A stretch of 64,000 nucleotides of DNA from the NCBI RefSeq assembly GCF_034931405.1, contig NZ_JAYGHA010000016.1:1-64000 (forward strand), in the 5' to 3' direction. The first letter of the stretch is position 1. Each line of letters opens with the position of its first letter. This document shows positions 25,998 through 34,181 of the stretch, in pieces. Under the pieces are notes generated by a model. It was not told where the DNA came from. It saw only the letters and a list, made by a program, of their open reading frames with translations, and did no database searches. The position numbers were made by a program, and so were the translations under genes. This stretch comes from RDYJ01 sp034931405 (lineage in GTDB: Bacteria > Cyanobacteriota > Cyanobacteriia > Cyanobacteriales > Nostocaceae).

Positions 25998-26387
25998 ATG
26001 AGTATGGATTTAATAATTGATGATTTAACGGCGATTGATGATAAACTTTCTCAGCGTCATATTGACCTTGATCCGAATGGTTATTTTATTATTTACATCG
26101 ACAAAAATGAACGGTTAATTTATGCCAAGCATTTTACAAATGTAATTGATGAACGTGGTTTGGCTGTAGATCCAGAAACAGGTAAGGTGATTCCAGCACG
26201 GGGTAAAGTAGAAAGAACTAACACTACAGTATTTAGCGGCCGGACTGCTAAAGAGTTATGTGTGCAGATTTTTGAACAAACTCAACCTTGTCCCGTTAGT
26301 TTTCTAGATCATGCGGCTTATTTGGGGCGGGAATTTGTCCGGGCTGAATTGGCTTTGGTGACAGAGAAGGAGTACGTACAGGATTAG
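25998..26387 (+). CDS. DUF4346 domain protein
   Basis: 129 residues filled by one domain: LDPNGYFIIYIDKNERLIYAKHF, then AVDPETGKVIPARGKVERTNT, TAKELCVQIFEQTQPC and DHAAYLGREFVRAE. I recognise the DUF4346 pattern, found in cyanobacteria and at the end of some archaeal pterin-related proteins. No catalytic role is known. It follows the FemAB-like gene on the same strand by 70 bp. An STRR array begins 6 bases after its stop. Confidence 0.65.
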   Translation: MSMDLIIDDLTAIDDKLSQRHIDLDPNGYFIIYIDKNERLIYAKHFTNVIDERGLAVDPETGKVIPARGKVERTNTTVFSGRTAKELCVQIFEQTQPCPVSFLDHAAYLGREFVRAELALVTEKEYVQD

Positions 26388-26392
26388 GGGTT

Positions 26393-26442
26393 GGGGACTG
26401 GGGACTGGGGACTGGGGACTGGGGACTGGGTACTGGGTACTA
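26393..26442 (+). repeat. STRR heptamer array (ggggact)
   Basis: Five copies of ggggact and two of gggtact in tandem between two convergent genes. Confidence 0.92.
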
Positions 26443-26492
26443 GGAAAAATTTATTTACCTAATTCCTAATCCCTAATCCCCAAATCACCTAT

Positions 26493-27233
26493 CTACGCCT
26501 CATTTGAAGGTTGATTGATTTGATAAATGTAGTAAGTTGCCATTGGGATGACAGTGGCAGCAATTAACAGTCCTACTACCCAAGCGGTGGAATTACCCTT
26601 GTTTTTGTCGGTGTCTTCCGCTTTGGTAAATGTTCCTTCTACTTGTATGGTTTGTTTTTCTTCAGGTGGACCGGGATCGGGTTTACCGGAGATGACAGCA
26701 ACTAAGCGATCGCGCACGTCTAATAATCCTTGGTTATATTTATTACCAGCCCGTAATGCCGCACCTAGTGTTGCTTCGGTGACACTATTAGCTATTTCAT
26801 CAGTCAAAAGAGATTTAACTTGATCCCCACTAATAATAGTCGCGCCATTGGTAAGAGTATCAATTACCAAAATAGCTTGATTTGCTTGCGCTTCTGCTGT
26901 AGGAAACCATTTAGTAAATAGTCCTTTGGCGAAACTTGCCGGTGTTTCTCCATAGTCAAAACGGTGAATAGTCACAATTCTGACTTCGTTACCAGTTTCC
27001 TGGGCCAAGTCTTTGAAAGCACTGCTAATTTGACCTTCATTGAAACGGCTAATAACGTCACCTTCATCCACAACCCAGGTATCTGGTGTCAGATTGGGTA
27101 TTTGATATACACCTGTAGCAAAAGCTGGTGTGGCAAAGACAGAAATAGCCATCATCATCATTACCAATACAGGTAAAATGAGACGGGTGAGGTATGTGTG
27201 ACTACTAAATAATTGCTTGAGTAGCTGTTTCAT
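26493..27233 (-). CDS. psb32: TPM-domain protein, photosystem II repair protein Psb32
   Basis: 246 residues from MKQLLKQL. An N-terminal signal peptide (about 1-40, ending near ATPAFA), a TPM domain (about 45-180: VVDEGDVISRFNEGQISSAF, VRIVTIHRFDYGETPASFAK, NQAILVIDTLTNGATIISG), a Pro/Glu linker and a C-terminal membrane helix (about 216-238). Psb32 and its plant relative TLP18.3 protect and help repair photosystem II on the lumenal side; the TPM domain has weak phosphatase activity. The assignment rests on this architecture in a cyanobacterium. Confidence 0.85.
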   Translation of the reverse strand: MKQLLKQLFSSHTYLTRLILPVLVMMMMAISVFATPAFATGVYQIPNLTPDTWVVDEGDVISRFNEGQISSAFKDLAQETGNEVRIVTIHRFDYGETPASFAKGLFTKWFPTAEAQANQAILVIDTLTNGATIISGDQVKSLLTDEIANSVTEATLGAALRAGNKYNQGLLDVRDRLVAVISGKPDPGPPEEKQTIQVEGTFTKAEDTDKNKGNSTAWVVGLLIAATVIPMATYYIYQINQPSNEA

Positions 27234-27343
27234 GAAATGAATCCTAAGACACTCTAGCAATCAAAATACTACAGAACCTATATCAAAAGCATCTCATCCC
27301 AGGATAATTCTCTGTTGTTTGCGCTCAAAGTAACTTTACAACC

Positions 27344-28019
27344 ATGACAATCATCTTAACCAATGATGACGGCATCGACGCACCAGGTATTCAAGCCTTA
27401 CTAAAAGCGATAAACAGCAAAAATGTAATTATCGCTGCACCATTAGAACATCAGTCTGGTTGTGGACATCAAGTAACAACAGATGCACCAATTAAACTAC
27501 AACGCCGTTCTGAATTTGAGTATGCTATTGCTGGTACTCCCGCAGATTGCGTGAGAATTGCAACTACACAAATTTGTACAGATGTCAAATTTGTGCTTTC
27601 AGGAATTAATGCTGGTGGTAATTTGGGTGTTGATGCGTATATTTCCGGTACTGTCGCTGCTGTCAGAGAAGCTGCAATGCACGGTATTCCCGGAATTGCC
27701 ATTTCTCAATATCGCAAAGGGAAACTAGATTACAATTGGGATTTAGCTGCTAAATGGACATCAGATATAATAGCAGATTTACTGAAATTACCTTTAGTAA
27801 GTGGTAGCTTTTGGAATGTTAATTTACCCCATCTTCTACCAGAAGATGCTGATCCTGAAGTTGTCTTTTGTGAACCTTGTACCAAACCTTTACCTGTTAA
27901 TTATCGAATAGATGGCGATAATTTTTATTATGCAGGTGAATATGGTAAACGCGATCGTACTCCTGGGAGTGATGTAGATATATGTTTTTCTGGTAATATT
28001 GCGATTACTCAGTTAAAAG
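27344..28019 (+). CDS. surE: 5'/3'-nucleotidase SurE (3' end hidden by assembly gap)
   Basis: Metal-dependent nucleotidase. Seen: the N-terminal ILTNDDGIDAPGI with the NDDG metal site, APLEHQSGCGHQVT, AGTPADCVRIA, and the LSGINAGGNLGVDAYISGTVAA motif, ending ...GNIAITQLK at the gap. The visible 225 codons already match a full SurE, so the stop is probably within a few codons in the N run. The divergent promoter is shared with psb32 (110 bp apart). Confidence 0.93.
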
Positions 28020-28445
28020 NNNNNNNNNNNNNNNNNNNNNNNNNNNNNNNNNNNNNNNNNNNNNNNNNNNNNNNNNNNNNNNNNNNNNNNNNNNNNNNNN
28101 NNNNNNNNNNNNNNNNNNNNNNNNNNNNNNNNNNNNNNNNNNNNNNNNNNNNNNNNNNNNNNNNNNNNNNNNNNNNNNNNNNNNNNNNNNNNNNNNNNNN
28201 NNNNNNNNNNNNNNNNNNNNNNNNNNNNNNNNNNNNNNNNNNNNNNNNNNNNNNNNNNNNNNNNNNNNNNNNNNNNNNNNNNNNNNNNNNNNNNNNNNNN
28301 NNNNNNNNNNNNNNNNNNNNNNNNNNNNNNNNNNNNNNNNNNNNNNNNNNNNNNNNNNNNNNNNNNNNNNNNNNNNNNNNNNNNNNNNNNNNNNNNNNNN
28401 NNNNNNNNNNNNNNNNNNNNNNNNNNNNNNNNNNNNNNNNNNNNN
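28020..28445. other. Assembly gap (426 N)
   Basis: Sequence unknown. It hides the surE stop and the region downstream of the coiled-coil gene; any reading across it is artificial. Confidence 1.
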
Positions 28446-28460
28446 CTTTGATGAAAAACT

Positions 28461-28820
28461 TCATGTTTCTTCATCTGCACTTTGCAGCAAAAACACGATT
28501 TTATCTACGGTTTTTGTCAATTGACTAATTTCTTGGATTGAATCTTTCTGAGTTTCAGCTAGGCTCTGCACAGCATCACAGAGAGCAAAAATTTGATAAC
28601 CTTGCTGCTGTACTTGTTTTCCCTGAGACTCGACTTGTAAACTAAGAGCATCTAATCTTTGAGCCAGACGTTCAATAGTCTCGGTAGTAGAAAGTACGGC
28701 TTCACCGATTTGCTCAACAATAGATTCTAAGCGATTTATTTTAGCTTCTATTCCAGCGGAAATCATTTCTTGAGCGCCCCAATTTTGAGAAATCATCATA
28801 GTAATATGGTTAATATTCAT
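28461..28820 (-). CDS. Small coiled-coil protein of unknown function
   Basis: 119 residues from the ATG at 28820 (a TTG precedes it). The protein is almost one long heptad-patterned helix (RLESIVEQIGEAVLSTTET, IERLAQRLDALSLQVESQGK, LTKTVDKIVFLLQSAD) with no signal peptide or membrane span. It looks like an oligomeric coiled coil. I do not recognise a family. Alternative ATGs at 28799 and 28796. Its 3' neighbour is the assembly gap. Confidence 0.65.
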   Translation of the reverse strand: MNINHITMMISQNWGAQEMISAGIEAKINRLESIVEQIGEAVLSTTETIERLAQRLDALSLQVESQGKQVQQQGYQIFALCDAVQSLAETQKDSIQEISQLTKTVDKIVFLLQSADEET

Positions 28821-29105
28821 CAAATAATTTCATGATCAGCAATAAACTATGTTAGTTGAAATTTGAAAATCAAACAAAAATACCATCCATAACAATGCTA
28901 TTTGATTTGTGAACCTCAGAATGATTAAGGATTGGTAAAATTTATAACTAATGGGTATTTTGTAAGAATATTGACGTTCTTGTTAGAAATATTAGGGATT
29001 TTGGAAAAATTATACTAAGTGGGTAATTGTGCAGAATTATGTTAAGTTTTCTAACAACAATTACCAACTTAGTAGCCAAACTACCCTTGTGGTATTGTCT
29101 TGATT

Positions 29106-29798
29106 CTAGATTACTGCATTAGCCAAAAATACAATACCAATTGCACAAAAAGTTAACCCAATCCAGTGAATTGTTTTAGTTAATATTTGGTTACTTGCTT
29201 TATGGGTGATAATTTTGCCGATTTCTCTAGCGGACAAGACAATTGCTGTTTGAGTTAAGATGACACCAATCAGATATGCAGCTAGAGTAAGCATTTCTGC
29301 ACCCATGATTGCTTGACTATCAGCATAACCGTGAGATAAACCAGCGATGACACTCAGTATGGCGCAAGCTAACCAGGTGATTGGGGTAGGTAAGACTAAA
29401 ATTATACCAAATACTACAGTACAGATGGCGATCGCTGCGCTCGCCGTAGGCATCGCTATTTCTGCACCTGGTAAATTTAGTAAACTCAAATGTAGTAATT
29501 GTCCACAAAAGGCAGCAATCACAAAAAATATACCTATCCAAGCACCACGTACAAATCTAGCAGAGAGTAAACCAATAGCAACGATACTAATTAATCGATC
29601 TAAGCTAATAACTGGATCGGCGATACCCCAAATAAATCCTTCCCAACAGTTAGAAATTGTGTGTTCAATTGGCGCTCCACCTGACGAACTCAGCAGACTT
29701 ATTAAGATTAAAGCAGCGATCGCTACTATGTAATTGTGCTGCTTGGAGGTGCGGTTCTCCTCAGAATTACCAGATGGTGATAAGACAATTTTGAACAT
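29106..29798 (-). CDS. HupE/UreJ-family membrane protein
   Basis: 230 residues, about six or seven membrane helices. The family pattern G..HP..GLDHL.....G appears as GIADPVISLDRLISIVAIGLL, and a second conserved segment as IAGLSHGYADS. HupE/UreJ proteins are metal (nickel or cobalt) permease-like proteins, often beside hydrogenase or urease genes; none is nearby. The N-terminal His of the usual HP..GxDH motif is changed to Asp and the second to Arg, so metal transport is not certain. Confidence 0.75.
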   Translation of the reverse strand: MFKIVLSPSGNSEENRTSKQHNYIVAIAALILISLLSSSGGAPIEHTISNCWEGFIWGIADPVISLDRLISIVAIGLLSARFVRGAWIGIFFVIAAFCGQLLHLSLLNLPGAEIAMPTASAAIAICTVVFGIILVLPTPITWLACAILSVIAGLSHGYADSQAIMGAEMLTLAAYLIGVILTQTAIVLSAREIGKIITHKASNQILTKTIHWIGLTFCAIGIVFLANAVI

Positions 29799-30123
29799 AA
29801 AAATTATATCTCAATTTTTTCGTTTCGGTAATTTATATTACTCTAATCCTTAAAAAAATTAATGTTATCACATAGATTTATTAACAGGCTGTGAAAAGTC
29901 ACAAAATGAGCAATTAAGCTGTTTATTCTTTGGTTATTGCTCAGTAGTAGTCACTGATTAGCTAAAATGGTAGAACAGAGTCAACAATAAGAGTGTAAAG
30001 TGTGGGAATAATTCATTTGCTACATAACAAAGCACTTTGAAAATAGACTATCAGTGTCATTTCCTAACACAGACCATTTTGCTAAATGTTAATTTAACCG
30101 GAATTAAACCTGAATTAAATTGT
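29799..30123. other. Intergenic region, nothing recognised
   Basis: AT-rich DNA between divergent genes; no repeat, hairpin with T-run or short gene that I can support. Confidence 0.4.
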
Positions 30124-30480
30124 ATGTCTTCTTCCAATCCCAAATCTGACAAACGCTTTGTTTACCAAGAATTTGGTAACGGTAGCTTACCCGCCTTAGA
30201 ACGGGCTGTAGAACGCGGAATCCAAGATTTACCCCCAAATCAACAAAATGTGAGAGTACAAGCTACTCGTGCAGGACGCAAAGGTAAAACTGTGACAGTA
30301 ATTACTGGGTTTCAAACCAAACCAGAAACTTTAGCTGCTTTATTAAAACAGTTAAAAAGCCAATGTGGTACAGGTGGAACTGTCAAAGAGAACGAAATTG
30401 AAATTCAAGGAGATCATAAACAGAAGATTTTAGAGATTTTGGTTAAGTTGGGTTACAAAGCCAAAATCAGCGGTGGTTAA
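30124..30480 (+). CDS. SUI1/YciH-type translation initiation factor
   Basis: 118 residues from the ATG at 30124 (MSSSNPKSDKRFVYQEFG). The C-terminal ~80 residues are the SUI1 fold: NVRVQATRAGRKGKTVTVITG, LKQLKSQCGTGGTVKENEIEIQGDH and ILEILVKLGYKAKISG. The family is related to eukaryotic eIF1; bacterial YciH acts at translation start under stress. The upstream in-frame ATG at 30037 would add an unconserved extension and is not used. Confidence 0.9.
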   Translation: MSSSNPKSDKRFVYQEFGNGSLPALERAVERGIQDLPPNQQNVRVQATRAGRKGKTVTVITGFQTKPETLAALLKQLKSQCGTGGTVKENEIEIQGDHKQKILEILVKLGYKAKISGG

Positions 30481-30575
30481 TAAGTGTGGTTTACCGTATC
30501 TTGATGATTTCAGGAATCTTATGGATCGACAGTGATGTTAATTGTAGAGATGTGGAATATTAACAGGAGGCTGAA

Positions 30576-30734
30576 ATGGATTTAGTAAGGATTTTATGCG
30601 CGATTTTTCTGCCACCTTTAGGAGTATTTTTGCAGGTAGGTTTTGGGCTAGACTTTTGGATTAATATTGTCTTGACGTTATGCGGCTATCTTCCAGGTAT
30701 TATCCACGCGGTTTGGATAATTGCGAAGAAGTAA
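30576..30734 (+). CDS. YqaE/Pmp3-family small membrane protein
   Basis: 52 residues: MDLVRILCAIFLPPLGVFLQ, then VGFGLDFWINIVLTLCGYLP and GIIHAVWIIAKK. Two membrane helices with the hallmark IFLPPLGVFLQ and LCGYLPGIIHAVW of the UPF0057/Pmp3 family, which are stress-linked membrane peptides. A strong Shine-Dalgarno (aggagg) sits 8 bases before ATG. Confidence 0.93.
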   Translation: MDLVRILCAIFLPPLGVFLQVGFGLDFWINIVLTLCGYLPGIIHAVWIIAKK

Positions 30735-30814
30735 TGATTGCAGAGAGATAGGTGGTATTTTCCTATCTCTCTATTTATTTGTCTAACTTAAAGAATCTCA
30801 CAAATATCCAGAAT

Positions 30815-31462
30815 ATGAAAGTAAAGTATCCCATTAATTTTCATAAAGGTCTAACTTTTGCAATCGTTTTGGGACTAATGGTTTTATACCATAATTTTAC
30901 TCTTGGAGCTTGGGTTTATCTTGCGCTTCATGGTACTTATGGTTTTCTTTGGTTAATAAAAGATAGTATTTTTCCAGATAAGCAATGGGAGCAAGAAATT
31001 CCTAGTTTTATGGGAATTATTACCTTTTTACTACTGGGTTTATATTGGGTAGCACCATTTATTCTGATTAGTAGCGGTACTGTTCCACCTTTACCATTAA
31101 TAGCTGCTGCTATTTCTTTGAATATTGTGGGTGTGTTTTTACATTTTAGCAGTGATGCCCAGAAATACTATACACTCAAGTACAAAACTGGACTAATTAC
31201 AGAAGGTTTCTTTGCTAGATGTCGTAATACTAATTATTTGGGAGAAGTTTTGATTTATCTGGCATTTGCTATGTTAACTCAGCATTGGCTACCTTTTTTA
31301 ATTTTGGGGTTATTTATAGCTATGATATTTGTTCCCAATATGCTCAAAAAAGATAAATCTCTATCTCGATATCCTGAGTTTGAGAAATATCAAGAAAATT
31401 CTGGTTTGCTGTTTCCTAAATTATGGATATCTAGGAATATTCAAGCAGAAAAAACCATATAA
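30815..31462 (+). CDS. ICMT/DUF1295-like methyltransferase-family membrane protein
   Basis: 215 residues from the ATG at 30815, with about five membrane helices. The segment GLITEGFFARCRNTNYLGEVLIYLAFA resembles the conserved RxPNYxGE core of isoprenylcysteine methyltransferase, phospholipid methyltransferase and steroid-reductase-like DUF1295 proteins, followed by YPEFEKYQENSGLLFPKL. Substrate unknown. It follows the Pmp3-like gene by 80 bp. Confidence 0.7.
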   Translation: MKVKYPINFHKGLTFAIVLGLMVLYHNFTLGAWVYLALHGTYGFLWLIKDSIFPDKQWEQEIPSFMGIITFLLLGLYWVAPFILISSGTVPPLPLIAAAISLNIVGVFLHFSSDAQKYYTLKYKTGLITEGFFARCRNTNYLGEVLIYLAFAMLTQHWLPFLILGLFIAMIFVPNMLKKDKSLSRYPEFEKYQENSGLLFPKLWISRNIQAEKTI

Positions 31463-31489
31463 TTTCACCTTCACCAAAGAGAGAGTTTT

Positions 31490-31888
31490 ATGAACTACAA
31501 AGCAATGACATTGGCGGCTTTTTTGGGTATTTCTACACCTGGGATTATGGATGTGGTAATGACTCAACCTGCACTAGCACAGAGATACAATTATCCAGGG
31601 GGAACATTTGCTGATCAGGATTGGAAAGTAAGGTTGTCATTTAATAATAATGTCTATTACTATTATGGTGAAAATCGGCGTAATCCTAATTCTTATATTA
31701 GCTTGTCTGGTGCTGTGGCTTCAGGAACTAATGCCCGTCAAGTTTACACTTGGAATAATAATGGTTTGAAATATCAAATTACTTGGCGACCAAGTGACCC
31801 AGATTTTATTCGTTTAGAGGTAATTCAACCTAATGGTAAGGTGATTTTGAATCGGGTACTCAAAGCTATGAAAGATGCAGATTTGTAA
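31490..31888 (+). CDS. Secreted protein of unknown function
   Basis: 132 residues with a signal peptide (about 1-30, cut near ALA-QRYNYP) and a mature part of beta-strand character, rich in Asn and Tyr (NNNVYYYYGENRRNPNSYIS, YTWNNNGLKYQITWRPSDP). No family recognised; the pattern suggests a small extracytoplasmic beta domain. The stop is 2 bases before the truncated STAND gene, so its 3' end may lie at a recombination point. Confidence 0.7.
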   Translation: MNYKAMTLAAFLGISTPGIMDVVMTQPALAQRYNYPGGTFADQDWKVRLSFNNNVYYYYGENRRNPNSYISLSGAVASGTNARQVYTWNNNGLKYQITWRPSDPDFIRLEVIQPNGKVILNRVLKAMKDADL

Positions 31889-31890
31889 AA

Positions 31891-33339
31891 TTGGTAGATG
31901 GCTATCCTTTGCTGTTGAGATTTGTGGCGGCTTTATTAATAGAAGAATATCCCCAAGACCCAAATTTAAAAAGATTAGAAAGTTTAGGTTTGGGGAACTT
32001 GCAGCAGTTGTTAACAGATCCTCAAGTAGTGGATTCGCACCGTGGGCAAGAAATGGGGATAGAGTTGGTATTAGATGCCAGTTTTGAGCGGTTGAGTGAT
32101 TTACAAAAAAGTTTATTACAAAATATCAGTGTTTATAGTCCTGCGGTTAATAGTGCTGCTGCTGTAGCTGTATGTCCAGGAAATTCAGAAACAGAGATTG
32201 AGAAAGAATTAAGAAATCTTGTCAAGCGTTCTTTTTTATCAGAAAAACTGATTGATGATTGCAGATGGTTTGAGTTTCAGCCTGTGGTGTGGGAATATGT
32301 GCGATATAAGGCTGGTGATCAGACAGAAGCACATCAAAAAGCTATTAATTATTATCAGTCAATTGCTAAACAATCAGGTTGGCAAACTAAAGATGATATC
32401 AAGGAATATTTAGAAATCTTTTATCATTTTTACCAGTTGGAAGATTATGACTCAGCTTTTGATATATTACAATTTTGCAATGAGTTTTTAAGTTTGCAGG
32501 GTTATTATACAGACAAATTGGAACTATATGGACAATTAGTTAGTAAATGGAAAGAAATGGGCGATATACACAATCATAATTATCTGGATTCTCTCATTCA
32601 ATTAGGTAATGCTTGTTTAGTTTTCAGTAAGTATGATCGGGTAATAGAATTATCTCTGGAAGGTTTAGAATTAGCTAGAGAAATAGGCGATGTTTTAATA
32701 GAAACTGATTATCTAATAAGTTTAGGATTATATCACAGGAATTTAGGTAATTATGAACTAGCAATTAATTTCTTACAGGAGTGTTGCGAAATAGCAAATC
32801 TTCCGGCTAATACTCTAAACAAAAATATTTGTTTAAATAAAAGTATTTGTAAAAACATTTTAGGTAACATACATAACTCTTTAGGTCAAAGACACAACTC
32901 TCCGAACTATCACAAAGAGGCAATTCAGTTATTCCAGGAATCTTTGCAAATAAAAAGGGAAATAGGAGGCGATAGATTAGGTGAAGGTAATTGCTTCATG
33001 GGTATAGGTACTGCTTATAAATTACTACAAAAGTACCAAATAGCACTTGGATTTTATCAGCAGTCTTTAGAAATATTGGACGATAGTTTAGGTAGGGCTA
33101 ATTGCTTAAAAAAATTAGGTTGCACACTAGAAAATCTGAATCGAAAATTAGACGCATTAGATGCTTATCGCAATGCCCATGAACTCTATGAGACGATGGG
33201 AATTGATGCAGATGTGCAACTTTGCAATAATGCAATTGAGCGTCTTTCTCAACCAAAAATGCCTGTAGTTTCCCGTCGTGGGTTTTGGGGTTGTTTGCAT
33301 CAGTTGTGGCGTTGGGTACGTGGTTGGTTTCGGCGATAA
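31891..33339 (+). pseudogene. 5'-truncated NB-ARC/STAND TPR protein (possibly still translated)
   Basis: 482 codons open from a TTG at 31891. It begins inside a typical STAND protein: VDGYPLLLRFVAALLIEEYPQ is the end of the NB-ARC helical part, and FERLSDLQKSLLQNISVYS the winged helix. From about residue 165 come TPR repeats (YDRVIELSLEGLELAREIGD, ALGFYQQSLEILDDSLGRAN). The ATP-binding P-loop, the sensors and any N-terminal effector are missing, and no ATG or Shine-Dalgarno is seen. The frame is open upstream only to a TAA at 31837. I infer loss of the 5' part; a new TPR-only gene cannot be excluded. Confidence 0.75.
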
Positions 33340-33393
33340 ATAAAATCTGTTAAGTTATAATTAATCTAAACTTGTTTCAACAGGAGGATCATA

Positions 33394-33630
33394 ATGAGCT
33401 TAGTCATTTCCGAAGATATTGTCCAAGCCAGTGGATTATCAGAAAAAGAATTAGTTTTAGAATTGATTATCCTCTTATTTCAAAGAAAAAAAATTAGTAT
33501 TGGTAAAGCATCCCAACTTGCTAAAATGCCTTTACTAGAATTTCAAAATGAATTAGCTATGAGAAACATTAATATTCATTATGATGAAACTGATTTAGAG
33601 GTTGATTTAAAAAACTTGGGAATTATCTAA
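33394..33630 (+). CDS. UPF0175-family antitoxin
   Basis: 78 residues: ASGLSEKELVLELIILLFQRKK and ISIGKASQLAKMPLLEFQNE, the helix-turn-helix-like UPF0175 pattern, then a short acidic tail likely to wrap the toxin. It has a Shine-Dalgarno aggagg 8 bases upstream and ends 5 bases before the DUF3368 gene, the typical antitoxin-first order. Confidence 0.87.
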   Translation: MSLVISEDIVQASGLSEKELVLELIILLFQRKKISIGKASQLAKMPLLEFQNELAMRNINIHYDETDLEVDLKNLGII

Positions 33631-33635
33631 AATTT

Positions 33636-34121
33636 ATGATCATAGTCAGCAATACTTCACCTATTACTAATCTATCAGCTATAGGAAAAATTCAATTATT
33701 AGAACAACTTTATGGAGAAATTATCATATCATCAGCCGTTTTTCAAGAATTAACACAATGGGGAGATTCAATACCAGGAGCAAAAGAAGTCAAAACTTAT
33801 GACTGGATTATTGTAAAACCTGTTAATAATGTTAGTTTAGTACAATCTTTAAAAAACAAATTGGATGAAGGAGAATCTTCGGTAATAGCTTTAGCATTAG
33901 AATTAAATGCAGATTGGCTAATTATAGATGAACAATTAGGCAGACAAACAGCAACAGAATATAAATTAAAGATAACAGGTATTTTAGGAATTTTAATTGA
34001 GGCCAAACGTCAGAAATTAATTCCATTAGTTAAACCTATTCTTGATGATTTAATCAATACAGCTAAATTTTGGGTTAGTCCATCTCTTTATAATCGTATT
34101 TTATCAATTGTTAGAGAATGA
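33636..34121 (+). CDS. DUF3368 PIN-like putative toxin
   Basis: 161 residues: MIIVSNTSPITNLSAIGKIQ with the PIN-type first acidic region replaced by SNTSP, VFQELTQWGDSIPGAK, LDEGESSVIALALELNADWLIIDEQLGRQTA, and a C-terminal helix. The DEGE and the IIDEQLGR motifs are the conserved acidic residues of DUF3368, a PIN-like nuclease family paired with UPF0175. Putative RNase of a toxin-antitoxin module. A heptamer array follows (about 34140-34180). Confidence 0.87.
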   Translation: MIIVSNTSPITNLSAIGKIQLLEQLYGEIIISSAVFQELTQWGDSIPGAKEVKTYDWIIVKPVNNVSLVQSLKNKLDEGESSVIALALELNADWLIIDEQLGRQTATEYKLKITGILGILIEAKRQKLIPLVKPILDDLINTAKFWVSPSLYNRILSIVRE

Positions 34122-34144
34122 TAATAGGTAACAGGTCAAAACCA

Positions 34145-34181
34145 ATTACCCATTACCAATTACCAATTACCAATTACCTAT
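34145..34181 (+). repeat. STRR heptamer array (ccaatta)
   Basis: Copies of the heptamer ccaatta(c) between the toxin gene and nifJ; the last copy overlaps the nifJ 3' end. Confidence 0.8.
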
